The position numbers were made by a program, and so were the translations under genes. A stretch of 30,529 nt of DNA from Deltaproteobacteria bacterium (GTDB lineage: Bacteria; Desulfobacterota; Binatia; Binatales; Binataceae): NCBI GenBank assembly GCA_021786815.1, contig JAJYMR010000407.1, forward strand, positions 1-30,529, in the 5' to 3' direction. Numbering within the stretch: the first letter of the stretch is position 1; each line of letters starts with the position of its first letter. This document shows positions 21,209 to 29,669 of the stretch, in pieces. The notes below the pieces were generated by a model. The model was not told where the DNA came from. It worked only from the letters and a program-made list of their open reading frames with translations, and did no database searches.

Positions 21209-23995
21209 ATGTCGCAACGCGGAGCGGAGCGCGTTCGCCTGACGGAGGGGATGGGCCCGAACGAGGTGTGGAGGCGATGGGGTCCATTTCTTTCCGATCG
21301 CCAGTGGGCGACGGTGCGCGAAGATTATTCGGCCGGTGGAGACGCCTGGGGCTATTTCCCGCACGATCACGCGCGCAGCCGCGTCTACCGTTGGGGAGAA
21401 GACGGGCTGCTGGGAATTTGCGACCAGCTATGCCGCCTCTGCTTCGCGCTTGCGCTCTGGAATGGGCGCGACCCTATCCTCAAGGAGCGCCTGTTCGGAC
21501 TGACCGGCAGCGAGGGAAACCACGGCGAGGACGTAAAGGAGTACTATTTCCACCTCGACGCGACTCCAACCGCCTCATACCTGAAAGCCCTCTACAAGTA
21601 TCCGCAGGCTGAATATCCCTACTCGCGTTTGGTTGAAGAGAACCGGCGCCGAGGGCGCAACCAACCCGAATTCGAACTTGTCGATACTGGGATTTTTGAC
21701 GACAACCGCTACTTCGACGTTTTTGTCGAATACGCAAAAGCCTCGCCTGAAGATATCCTGATCAAGATCACTGTCTGTAACCGTGGGCCCGAGCCGGCGA
21801 TCCTTCATCTGCTGCCGACGTTGTGGTTTCGCAATACCTGGTCGTGGGGCCGCGACGGCGAAGATTACTGGAGCAAGCCCAGGCTGTGGCAGACCGGCCC
21901 AACCCAGATTCGAGCGGAACACGAAACGCTGGGCAAGTACATCCTCAGTGTCTCTCCGTCCCCAGGAGCTCAAACGCCGCAACTGCTGTTCACCGAAAAC
22001 GCGACAAACGCAAGGCGCGTATGGGGAATCGACAACGCGGAGCGCTACGTCAAGGATGCCTTTCATCGCTATGTGATTCACGGCGAGCGCGACGCGGTCA
22101 ATCCAGGGAACGAAGGGACCAAGGCGGCGGCGCTCTACCAGCTTCGGATTCCGGAAGCGGGCGAGGCAACCGTCCGGCTGCGCCTCGCAGCGGTCAATGA
22201 ACGCGCCTCCGAGCCATTCGGGGGAACTTTCGATCAAACCTTCGCCGAACGTAAGCAGGAAGCCGACGAGTTTTACACCGACCTCTTTCGCTGGGCGGAG
22301 GAGCTCGGGGTCGAGGAGAGCGGGCGCGCTTCAGACGGAGCCTCGGCCACCGTTGGGGCCTCGTCGCCGGCGTTCTCGGCCGAAGAACGCAACGTCGCTC
22401 GGCAGTCATTCGCGGGCCTTGTATGGAGTTGTCAGTTTTATCACTACATAGTTGACGATTGGCTCGCGGGCGACCCGTCGGCGCCGCCGCCACCCAGGGA
22501 GCGGCTGCAAGGCCGCAATCACGATTGGGTACATCTTTACTGCCGCGATGTCATGTCGATGCCCGACAAGTGGGAGTATCCATGGTTCGCCGCATGGGAC
22601 CTCGCGTTCCATACGATGCCGTACATGGTAATCGATCCCGACTTTGCCAAACGACAACTCGAACTGGTGATGTCCGAACGCTTCATGCATCCGAACGGGC
22701 AAATTCCGGCGTATGAATGGGTGTTCGGCGACGTTAACCCTCCCGTGCACGGATGGGCGGCGTACCGGCTCTACAAGATGACTATTGCGCAGGGCAGGCC
22801 GGATCGCCGCTTTCTGACACTTGCCTTCCAGAAGCTGCTGCTCGGCTTTACCTGGTGGGTGAACAGGAAGGATCCCGAGGGCAATAACATCTTCGGCGGT
22901 GGCTTTCTGGGCCTGGACAACATCGGCCTCTTCGACCGCTCCAAACCGCTCCCGACCGGTGGCTATCTGCAGCAGGCGGACGGGACTGCGTGGATGGCCT
23001 TCTATTGCGCCAACCTGTTTTCGATTGCGCTCGAACTGGCGCAAGGCGATCCCGCTTACCAGGACATCGCATACAAGTTCTTCGAGCATTTTGCGACGAT
23101 CATTGCCGCGATCAACAAAATCGGCGGCTCGGGGCTGTGGGACGAAGAGGACGGTTTCTACTACGACCACCTGGTGGTCGAGGGCAGAAAGATGGCGCTC
23201 AAGGTCCGCTCGATGGTTGGGCTCATCCCCATACTTGCGGCATCGGTGGTTAACACCGACATGGCGCGCAAACTGCCCGATCTGGCCAGCCGGTGTCGAT
23301 GGTTCATGCGCAAGCGGCCACGCTTGATGCAACACCTGTCAGTAGTGCTTGATCCCGCTACCGGACTAGTGAGTAAAGCCATGCTGGCCGTCCCGACACG
23401 AGAACGCTTGATTAGAGTGCTGCGCTATCTATTGGACGAAAACGAATTTCTGTCGCCGTACGGGATTCGCTCCATCTCCAGGTATCACGCCCGGCACCCG
23501 TTTGTATTCTCAGCGGGTGGACAGCAGTACAGCGTTGGCTATACACCGGAAGAATCCGATACGGGCCTCTTCGGTGGCAATTCAAACTGGAGGGGACCGA
23601 TCTGGTTTCCGATCAACTATCTTCTGATCGAGGCGCTTGAAACTTACTACCTGTATTACGGCGACGAGATCAAGGTTGAGTGTCCGACCGGTTCGGGAAG
23701 GATGATGAACCTGTTCGAGGTGGCGCATGAGCTTGGACGGCGCCTCGGCAGCCTCTTCCTGCCCGACGCGACCGGCCGCCGTCCCTGCCACGGTGATGAC
23801 AAACGTTTCGCGAGCGATCCTTTTTGGAAGGATCTGCCGCTCTTCTACGAATACTTCCATGGCGAAACGGGACAGGGACTCGGAGCGAGCCATCAAACGG
23901 GATGGACCGCGTTGGTTGCGCGATGCTTCCATCGGGCATCGGAAAGATACCAGCGCTTCCAGTTTCAGGCGCAGGAGGCCCTCCCGCAGCAATAA
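21209..23995 (+). CDS. GH63/MGH1-like glycoside hydrolase
   Basis: 928 residues, cytoplasmic by the absence of a signal peptide. It matches the large bacterial proteins related to GH63 glucosidases and mannosylglycerate hydrolases. Visible: LTEGMGPNEVWRRWGPFLSDRQW near the N-terminus, DAWGYFPHDHARSRVYRWGEDG, an N-terminal beta-sandwich (about 1-330), then the (alpha/alpha)6 barrel with WDLAFHTMPY, GQIPAYEWVFGDVNPPVHGW, GGGFLGLDNIGLFDRS, EEDGFYYDHL, GGNSNWRGPIWFPINYLL and a final HQTGWTALVARC. GH63 enzymes are inverting and use an Asp/Glu pair; I cannot assign the pair here. The substrate is unknown: glucosylglycerate, an alpha-glucoside or a trehalose-like solute are options, and the maltokinase at the other end of the window may be metabolically related. 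AAAGGAG precedes the ATG. A stand-alone gene between sorB and a convergent tetR. Confidence 0.9.
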   Translation: MSQRGAERVRLTEGMGPNEVWRRWGPFLSDRQWATVREDYSAGGDAWGYFPHDHARSRVYRWGEDGLLGICDQLCRLCFALALWNGRDPILKERLFGLTGSEGNHGEDVKEYYFHLDATPTASYLKALYKYPQAEYPYSRLVEENRRRGRNQPEFELVDTGIFDDNRYFDVFVEYAKASPEDILIKITVCNRGPEPAILHLLPTLWFRNTWSWGRDGEDYWSKPRLWQTGPTQIRAEHETLGKYILSVSPSPGAQTPQLLFTENATNARRVWGIDNAERYVKDAFHRYVIHGERDAVNPGNEGTKAAALYQLRIPEAGEATVRLRLAAVNERASEPFGGTFDQTFAERKQEADEFYTDLFRWAEELGVEESGRASDGASATVGASSPAFSAEERNVARQSFAGLVWSCQFYHYIVDDWLAGDPSAPPPPRERLQGRNHDWVHLYCRDVMSMPDKWEYPWFAAWDLAFHTMPYMVIDPDFAKRQLELVMSERFMHPNGQIPAYEWVFGDVNPPVHGWAAYRLYKMTIAQGRPDRRFLTLAFQKLLLGFTWWVNRKDPEGNNIFGGGFLGLDNIGLFDRSKPLPTGGYLQQADGTAWMAFYCANLFSIALELAQGDPAYQDIAYKFFEHFATIIAAINKIGGSGLWDEEDGFYYDHLVVEGRKMALKVRSMVGLIPILAASVVNTDMARKLPDLASRCRWFMRKRPRLMQHLSVVLDPATGLVSKAMLAVPTRERLIRVLRYLLDENEFLSPYGIRSISRYHARHPFVFSAGGQQYSVGYTPEESDTGLFGGNSNWRGPIWFPINYLLIEALETYYLYYGDEIKVECPTGSGRMMNLFEVAHELGRRLGSLFLPDATGRRPCHGDDKRFASDPFWKDLPLFYEYFHGETGQGLGASHQTGWTALVARCFHRASERYQRFQFQAQEALPQQ

Positions 23996-24002
23996 ACCCG
24001 TC

Positions 24003-24038
24003 GCCCCGCCGACCGTGGGCATGAGCTAATTGCGGGGC
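24003..24038. terminator. Hairpin between convergent GH63-like and tetR genes
   Basis: GCCCCGC (24003-24009) and GCGGGGC (24032-24038) are perfect 7-bp arms separated by 22 bases, filling the 49-base gap between two facing genes. Plausible bidirectional terminator; the loop is long and only pyrimidine-rich sequence follows. Confidence 0.4.
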
Positions 24039-24044
24039 ACGATA

Positions 24045-24746
24045 CTAGGGCCTTCTTTCAGTCGTTATCTTGTGCCGGTGTCTGGCGGAGACCGATTTCC
24101 CGTGCGCTGCGCCAGGAAGATCCACGTTATGCTCGCGCGGGCTGACACCGTTGAGCACAAGGTAGTAGAGTTCGGCGTACGCTTCGGACATCGTAAGCCC
24201 GCACCGCGCAAGGAAATCCGGATCGGACATGCGGCCAACCGTGTGGATGAGGACCTCGGCAACCAGTTTCGGATGAACCTGCGCGCACTCGCCTTTACTT
24301 ATTCCGATCTCGACCAATCGCTCGAGCCCCGCAACGCGCATCCGCTGATGCTCTCGAAGAGTGCGGCGTCCGGGTTCGAAGCGATCCAGGTCGCGGACGA
24401 ACCGGGCGCTCGCAGTGCGGGTGCCGCGCACAGCAGCGTCGAGGTAGCCGGCTACTGATGAGATCCAGTTGGGCGCGTTTCGTGCGGCGGCATCGCCCTC
24501 CTCGCGGACCCTCGTGAGAAAGCGGCGGATTACCAGCGTGAAGAGTTGCTCACGGCTCAGCGCGATCGCATAGAGCGTTCGCTTGGAGCAATGCACCCGC
24601 CGGGCCAGTTCCTCCATCGTGAGATGCAGAAACCCCTCCGCAAAGAAGAGGGTCTCAAGCTCCTCGAGGACTCGCGCAAGGCGCGGCGACAACGCCTGCG
24701 CCGGCGTCCCGCCAGGTTCCACCGCCACCCTGGTTTCATTCTCCAT
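24045..24746 (-). CDS. TetR-family transcriptional regulator
   Basis: 233 residues from the ATG at 24746. The frame extends to a TTG at 24782, but neither start has a strong ribosome binding site and the ATG is preferred. N-terminal helix-turn-helix (about 25-70): ALSPRLARVLEELETLFFAEGFL, LTMEELARRVHCSKRTLYAIALSREQLFTLV, the usual TetR layout. The C-terminal ligand-binding domain is all-helical and not assignable. It is transcribed away from the carboxylase operon starting at 25169, with a palindrome over the candidate promoter between them, so it is probably the local repressor, released by the operon's substrate or a product (inference). Confidence 0.88.
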   Translation of the reverse strand: MENETRVAVEPGGTPAQALSPRLARVLEELETLFFAEGFLHLTMEELARRVHCSKRTLYAIALSREQLFTLVIRRFLTRVREEGDAAARNAPNWISSVAGYLDAAVRGTRTASARFVRDLDRFEPGRRTLREHQRMRVAGLERLVEIGISKGECAQVHPKLVAEVLIHTVGRMSDPDFLARCGLTMSEAYAELYYLVLNGVSPREHNVDLPGAAHGKSVSARHRHKITTERRP

Positions 24747-25168
24747 GCGGTAATGCCTAGCGTCCCCGGGTATGTGCGACAAGCCCGGCGCTTCGGAAAC
24801 GCGGACGGATATTCACGGTCGCGTCGCGCACCGAACCAGACGCGGCGCTTGGCGCTATCTCCGCGATTCAGCCATCTAAATCCGAGGCCGATTCACCGAG
24901 TGAGATTTCTCGTTTGACGCGCGGTACTGAAACGTCCTATTGAGTACCGTCCGTACCATCCGGGAGAACGTGGCCACGCAAGCCACGCCGCCGTTTCAGC
25001 CAGCGCAGGGGACGCGCAAGCAACGGCGAAAAGCTCGGACCGCGCAGCAAAATCACGAGCGGCGGAAAGCCGGTTGTCGCGAGCGCGGTTCGATTAGCCC
25101 GGAGGGACGCGGCGTGTCAGCTTGGAGACGCAACCCGAAGGCGCAGCTCGGACGGCAGGGAAGTCATT
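24747..25168. other. 422-base divergent regulatory region (tetR / carboxylase operon)
   Basis: No gene that I can support. It contains a candidate promoter and operator for the carboxylase operon (listed separately). An open frame from 24940 overlaps the start of the first operon gene, uses a TTG start, has no ribosome binding site and encodes an Arg/Gln-rich low-complexity chain, so I treat it as chance. The remaining about 200 bases before the operon form a long leader with no evident terminator or riboswitch. Confidence 0.5.
24914..24949 (+). promoter_or_regulatory. Candidate -35 element with overlapping palindromic operator
   Basis: TTGACG (24914-24919) resembles a sigma-70 -35 box; TATTGA (24938-24943) is a weak -10 at 18-base spacing. 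A perfect inverted repeat, CGGTACT (24922-24928) and AGTACCG (24943-24949), lies across the spacer and -10, and a further GTACC half-site follows at about 24953. This is where a TetR dimer would block transcription of the downstream operon. Confidence 0.45.
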
Positions 25169-27097
25169 ATGGCGTGGAAAGTAACGATCGATAACGGTTC
25201 GACGTTCACGGACGGATGTCTGTTTACCGGGGCCGGCGCGCTCTCAGTCAAGGTTCTGACGACTCCCTACGATCTGATGAGCTGCTTCATCGAGGTGTTC
25301 CGGGCGCTTGCGCGTGCCGCGGGACTTCCAGGCGAAACCGAGCTTTTGCGGCAGGTCGGCGAAGTGCGCTACTCGACGACGGCTGGCACCAATGCGCTGC
25401 TCGTGCGAAAGGGCGTGCGCGTGGGCCTGATCGTCGATCCTGGCGCCGCCGTGGATCTCTACGGTCTTCGCAGCCGCGCCCCGGAAATGATCGACACGAT
25501 CGTTTCGGCGCGTGTGGCAGGATTTGAGCTTCGCGGCGAGGGTTACGAACAACTGGATCGGGCCCTGCTTGCCGCGCTCCGCGAACTGCTGAACAAGGGC
25601 GCGCAGTCCATCGTGATTTCGCTGCCCGGAGCGTCGGGCGCGGAACTGGAGCGCGAGGCCAAGAGCCGCTACATGAAGCTCTTGCCCGGGCACCTGCTTG
25701 GCGCGGTACCGCTATTGTTCTCGCGCGAGCTGTGCTCCGACCCGGATGACGCTCGCCGCACCGCGACCGGCCTGCTCAACGCTTTTCTCCATCGCGATAT
25801 GTCCGCGTTCCTGTATCACGCCGACAATTGGCTGAGAGAGCGCCACGTCGAGCAGCCGCTTCGTATCATGCGCAACGACCAGGGATGCGGCCGGGTGGCC
25901 AAGACAACGGCTGTCAAGACGCTGGATTCGGGCCCTATGGGCGGGCTGCTCGGAGCGGCGGCGCTTTCAAGGCGTATCGGCGCAGCGCATGTCGTAACGA
26001 TGGACGTGGGAGGAACCAGCACCGACTTCGGACTGGTCGAAAGCCATCGGCCGCTGACGGAACTTTTCGGCTCGGTTCACGAGCTTCCGCTGAGCTTTTC
26101 GCTGCCGGCCCTTCGCACCGCCGCGCTCGGCGGCGGCTCGATCATCAGGGTGCGAAACGGGCGCGTACAGATCGGTCCCGACAGCGCGGGCGCCCTTCCC
26201 GGTCCCGCATGTTTCGGCAGGGGCGGTCAGGAACCCACGCTTACGGACGCGGCTTTGCTGGCAGGTTACCTGGAAGCGCAGGGGTTTGCCGCCGGCGCCC
26301 TCGCATTGCAGGAGAATCTTGCCGAGCGCGCGGTCCTGGAGCACGTCGCAAAACCGCTCGGGTTGCGCAGCGCGCTCGAGGGTGCATGGGCCATCCTGGA
26401 AGCGTTCAGTTTACGCGCCGCCGAAACCATAGGCGCAATAGTCAGGCATCGTCAGTGGAAGCCGGAAGAAGTAACGATGGTGTGCTATGGCGGTTCCGGT
26501 CCGCTGCTCGCATGCCTCGCGGCGGAGCACGCCGGTATCCGTAACGTGGTGATTCCTCCGCATTCGTCGAACTTCAGCGCAACGGGCGTGGCCTTCAGCG
26601 AGCTTGCCCACGAGTACCGATGGATCGCCGATTCATCGCCGGCCGATGGCGCGGCGGCCGGTGCGCTCGAGACGCTCGGCGAGCGGGCTGTGCGCGACAT
26701 GTTCGGCGAAGGCGTGCCGAAAGACGAGACCGCGGTGTCAATACGGCTCCATACAGACGGCACGGAACGCTACGTCGACAGCGCCGGTAATCTCGGCCGT
26801 TTCCTAAAGGACGCAAATGGCGCGACGGTTCTCGATTACAGGCTCGCAAAACGCGGTAGCGCCGAGACCAATCCGCAACTCGTTCTAAGCGGGCGCGGCG
26901 CCCGCACGGACGCGGCTCGCCGTGAAGTGCTCATCGGCGGAGCGCCACGGAATGTCGAATTGATCGTCGCGGAGAGCGTTTCCGTCGGCGACGCGGGCGA
27001 AGGTCCGTGCCTTATCGAGTCACCGTACTGGAGCGCGGCACTGCCGGCCGGTTGGCGATGGAATCTGACCGAGGATGGGTTCAGGCTCGCGCGCTGA
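25169..27097 (+). CDS. HyuA-like subunit of acetophenone carboxylase-type complex (ApcA-like)
   Basis: 642 residues (about 69 kDa). HyuA/oxoprolinase subunits have the ASKHA fold and use ATP to activate a substrate oxygen by phosphorylation. The two phosphate-binding loops are visible: IDNGSTFTDG (7-16), altered from the usual D.GGTFTD, and MDVGGTSTDFG (278-288). Family landmarks include YSTTAGTNALLVRKG, LDSGPMGGLLGA, LGGGSIIRV, GPDSAGALPGPACFG and CYGGSGPLLACLAAEHAG. The next gene is an acetone-carboxylase-gamma-like small subunit 32 bases downstream, then a second HyuA and a HyuB, the order and sizes of acetophenone carboxylase apcABCD in Aromatoleum aromaticum, which carboxylates acetophenone using ATP and bicarbonate. 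Hydantoinase or oxoprolinase activity is the alternative but would not explain the small subunit. A ribosome binding site AGGGAAG precedes the ATG. Confidence 0.9.
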   Translation: MAWKVTIDNGSTFTDGCLFTGAGALSVKVLTTPYDLMSCFIEVFRALARAAGLPGETELLRQVGEVRYSTTAGTNALLVRKGVRVGLIVDPGAAVDLYGLRSRAPEMIDTIVSARVAGFELRGEGYEQLDRALLAALRELLNKGAQSIVISLPGASGAELEREAKSRYMKLLPGHLLGAVPLLFSRELCSDPDDARRTATGLLNAFLHRDMSAFLYHADNWLRERHVEQPLRIMRNDQGCGRVAKTTAVKTLDSGPMGGLLGAAALSRRIGAAHVVTMDVGGTSTDFGLVESHRPLTELFGSVHELPLSFSLPALRTAALGGGSIIRVRNGRVQIGPDSAGALPGPACFGRGGQEPTLTDAALLAGYLEAQGFAAGALALQENLAERAVLEHVAKPLGLRSALEGAWAILEAFSLRAAETIGAIVRHRQWKPEEVTMVCYGGSGPLLACLAAEHAGIRNVVIPPHSSNFSATGVAFSELAHEYRWIADSSPADGAAAGALETLGERAVRDMFGEGVPKDETAVSIRLHTDGTERYVDSAGNLGRFLKDANGATVLDYRLAKRGSAETNPQLVLSGRGARTDAARREVLIGGAPRNVELIVAESVSVGDAGEGPCLIESPYWSAALPAGWRWNLTEDGFRLAR

Positions 27098-27129
27098 GCG
27101 GCGCGCGGATGCCGAACGGGAGAGACACG

Positions 27130-27471
27130 ATGCGTGTGCCGATTACCGAATACCTCGAAATAGATCTGGATGCGGAGCGATGGCTTTGCCGGCGCTGCGG
27201 CGCGGACGTGGGCTCCGCGCGCGACAACTACAAGCGCGGACTGCTCGTCTACGATCGCGACCCTCGCGAGATCCATCAGCCGATACTCGATCCCGAGCGC
27301 TACCGGTTCACCTATGCGCCGGACCCGCGATGGTGCCGGATTCTCGAATATTATTGTCCCGGTTGCGCGACCCAGGTCGAAACCGAATATCTCCCGCAAG
27401 GCCATCCCCCGACGCGCGACATCGAACTCGACATCGATGATTTGAAGCGGCGATGGACCGAAAACAAGTAA
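27130..27471 (+). CDS. Acetone carboxylase gamma-like zinc-binding subunit (ApcB-like)
   Basis: 113 residues from the ATG at 27130, which has GGGAGAG about five bases upstream; earlier in-frame starts would overlap the preceding gene and are less likely. Two CxxC pairs, CRRC (20-23) and CPGC (76-79), should hold one zinc ion and give a zinc-ribbon-like fold. The ending, HPPTRDIELDIDDLKRRW, and the pattern NYKRGLLVYDRDP match the small gamma subunits of acetone carboxylase and acetophenone carboxylase, which stabilise the complex. It sits between the two HyuA-like genes. I am confident of the family, less so of the exact partner enzyme. Confidence 0.82.
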   Translation: MRVPITEYLEIDLDAERWLCRRCGADVGSARDNYKRGLLVYDRDPREIHQPILDPERYRFTYAPDPRWCRILEYYCPGCATQVETEYLPQGHPPTRDIELDIDDLKRRWTENK

Positions 27472-27511
27472 GCTCGGCAAAACGTCAGAACGAGGACAGG
27501 CGAGGCAATCC

Positions 27512-29647
27512 GTGCGACGACTGGCGGTAGACGTTGGCGGCACTTTCACCGACTGTTTCGTTGAATGGGACGGTCAGCATATCGAGAGCAAGGCTCTCAC
27601 CACGCATCACAATCTCGCGGTGGGCTTCCTTGAGGCCGTCGATCGCGGAGCGGCGCAACTGCGCATCGAAACCGGGCGATTGCTGGCAAGCGTCGATTCG
27701 GTGCGTTACGGCACCACGCTCGGCACCAATGCGCTAATCGAGCGACGTGGCCCACGGCTCGGCGTGATCGTCACGATGGGCTTCGAGTGCGGGATGAAGC
27801 TGTCGCGCGGGCGCGGTTACGGAGACGGGCTGCCGCGCCATCTCCAGGTCGATCTCGCCAGCGCAACGCGGCCCGCGCCGATGGTCGAGCAGGCGCTGAT
27901 CGCCGGAGTCAATGAACGAATCGACGCGCGCGGCGAAGTGCTGTTGCGCCTCGACACCAACGACGTGCGTGCCAAGGTGCGAAGGCTGGTCGACCAAGGG
28001 GCGCAGGGCTTCGTCGTCGCGCTGGTGAACTCGGTCGTGAACACTTCGCACGAGGAGCAGGTCGAGGAGATCATCCGCGACGAATATCCGTCCACCCTGT
28101 TCGGCTCCTTCCCCGTCATCCTGAGCCATCGTATCTCGCGGCGAAAATCGGAATACGCGCGGATGATGGCGGCGGTGGTGTGCGGCTTCCTGCACGAGCA
28201 GATGTTCTACTCGCTCGGCAATCTCGAAGAAGCCCTTCGCGAGCGCAACTACCGTAAGCCCGTACTGCTGATTCACAACACGGGCGGAATGGCGTCGCTG
28301 GAATCGACGCACGCGCTGCAAACGATTCATTCCGGGCCGGTCGCGGGACTCGGCGCCGCGCAGCGTGTCGCGCAGGAGCATTCGTTCCCGGTCGTTGTCG
28401 CAACCGACATGGGCGGCACGTCCTTCGACGTGGGAATCGCGCAGCAACAGGGAAGCTGGATTTACGACTTCAATCCGGTGATCGATCGATGGCTCGTCTC
28501 GACGCCGATGGTTTACCTGCGCACGCTCGGCGCGGGCGGCGGCTCCATCGCCCGATACGATCGATTGTGGCGCACGGTCCAGGTCGGCCCCGATTCCGCC
28601 GGCTCCGAGCCGGGACCGGCGTGTTATGGGCGCGGCGGGATGGAACCGACGGTCAGCGACGCGGATTTGGTGCTTGGCTACCTCTCGCCCGAGTATTACG
28701 CGGGCGGCTCGCTGCAACTCGACCAAAGCCTCGCCGAGCTCGTTATCGAGGACAAACTTGTCTCGCAGATGGGAGGGTCGGTCGTCGAGGCGGCGCTGCT
28801 GGTCAAACAGAAAGTCGATCGCAACATGGCCGACGCGGTGTTCATGGAGGTCGCGACGCGCGGCTTCGACCCGCGCAAGATCGTGCTTATCTCATACGGC
28901 GGCGCGGGGCCCGTCCACTGCTGTGGATTTGCGACGGCGCTCGGAGTCGACCGCGTGATGGTGCCGCCGTTCAGCGCGGTGTTCTCGGCCTTCGGCGCTG
29001 CGAACCTGCGCCAGCTTCATCTCCATGAGCGCTCGGTCTATCTGACCGTTTACAATCCGCTCACGCGCGAGGTCACGCTCGATATCGCGGCGGTGAACCG
29101 GATCTGCGACGAACTCGAAGAGCTGGGACGCGACGACCTCGCGCGCCAGGGCTTCGATTCGAGCGAAATTCGCCACCAGGTCGAATTCGAGATGAGATAC
29201 GGAAATCAGCTCGTCCAACTCAGCGTGCCGAGTCCGATCGCGCGGCTGCGCAACGTTGACGATGTGCTCGGTTTGATAGACGCCTTCCGTATCAACTATT
29301 CCGATCGGTTTGGCGAGAAGGCTGCCGCGCCCGAGGCGGGAGTCAAAATCGTCGCCGTGCGCGTGGTGTCCTGGGTTATCGGCACCGCGGTAAAGCTCGC
29401 TTCCGCGGAAGCCTCGGCCTGCTCGTCGCCGCGCCCCGCCAGCGAGCGCATGTGTTACTTCCTGAGCCATCCCAAGGGCGTTGCGACATCGGTTTACCGA
29501 TGGGACGCAGTCGGCGCGGGCGCAACACTCACAGGCCCGGCGATCGTCGAGGCGCCCCACACCACCTACGTGGTCGAACCGGGATGGAAATTCGAAACTG
29601 ACGCGTCCGGCGGAGCGTGGATGACGCGCGTTGATGGAACGCATTGA
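27512..29647 (+). CDS. HyuA-like subunit (second; ApcC-like)
   Basis: 711 residues (about 77 kDa), GTG start with AGGCGAGG upstream. Both ATP-binding loops are canonical: VDVGGTFTDC (6-15) and TDMGGTSFDVG (298-308). Other landmarks: YGTTLGTNALIERRG, LIHNTGGMASLEST, SGPVAGLGAAQRV, LGAGGGSIARYD, GPDSAGSEPGPACYGRGG and SYGGAGPVHCCGFA. The two HyuA chains are distant paralogues: this one keeps GGTFTD, whereas the first has GSTFTD, so this chain is the better candidate for the ATP-hydrolysing subunit (inference). It is followed by a HyuB-like gene after 22 bases. A 5-oxoprolinase-type hydrolase is possible, but the operon layout favours a ketone carboxylase. Confidence 0.9.
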   Translation: MRRLAVDVGGTFTDCFVEWDGQHIESKALTTHHNLAVGFLEAVDRGAAQLRIETGRLLASVDSVRYGTTLGTNALIERRGPRLGVIVTMGFECGMKLSRGRGYGDGLPRHLQVDLASATRPAPMVEQALIAGVNERIDARGEVLLRLDTNDVRAKVRRLVDQGAQGFVVALVNSVVNTSHEEQVEEIIRDEYPSTLFGSFPVILSHRISRRKSEYARMMAAVVCGFLHEQMFYSLGNLEEALRERNYRKPVLLIHNTGGMASLESTHALQTIHSGPVAGLGAAQRVAQEHSFPVVVATDMGGTSFDVGIAQQQGSWIYDFNPVIDRWLVSTPMVYLRTLGAGGGSIARYDRLWRTVQVGPDSAGSEPGPACYGRGGMEPTVSDADLVLGYLSPEYYAGGSLQLDQSLAELVIEDKLVSQMGGSVVEAALLVKQKVDRNMADAVFMEVATRGFDPRKIVLISYGGAGPVHCCGFATALGVDRVMVPPFSAVFSAFGAANLRQLHLHERSVYLTVYNPLTREVTLDIAAVNRICDELEELGRDDLARQGFDSSEIRHQVEFEMRYGNQLVQLSVPSPIARLRNVDDVLGLIDAFRINYSDRFGEKAAAPEAGVKIVAVRVVSWVIGTAVKLASAEASACSSPRPASERMCYFLSHPKGVATSVYRWDAVGAGATLTGPAIVEAPHTTYVVEPGWKFETDASGGAWMTRVDGTH

Positions 29648-29669
29648 GTCATCAAGGGAGCAAGCATCA

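Noticed and set aside
24940..25194. 84-residue open frame upstream of the carboxylase operon
   Set aside because: TTG start inside the candidate promoter, no ribosome binding site, Arg/Gln-rich low complexity, and overlap with the first operon gene.
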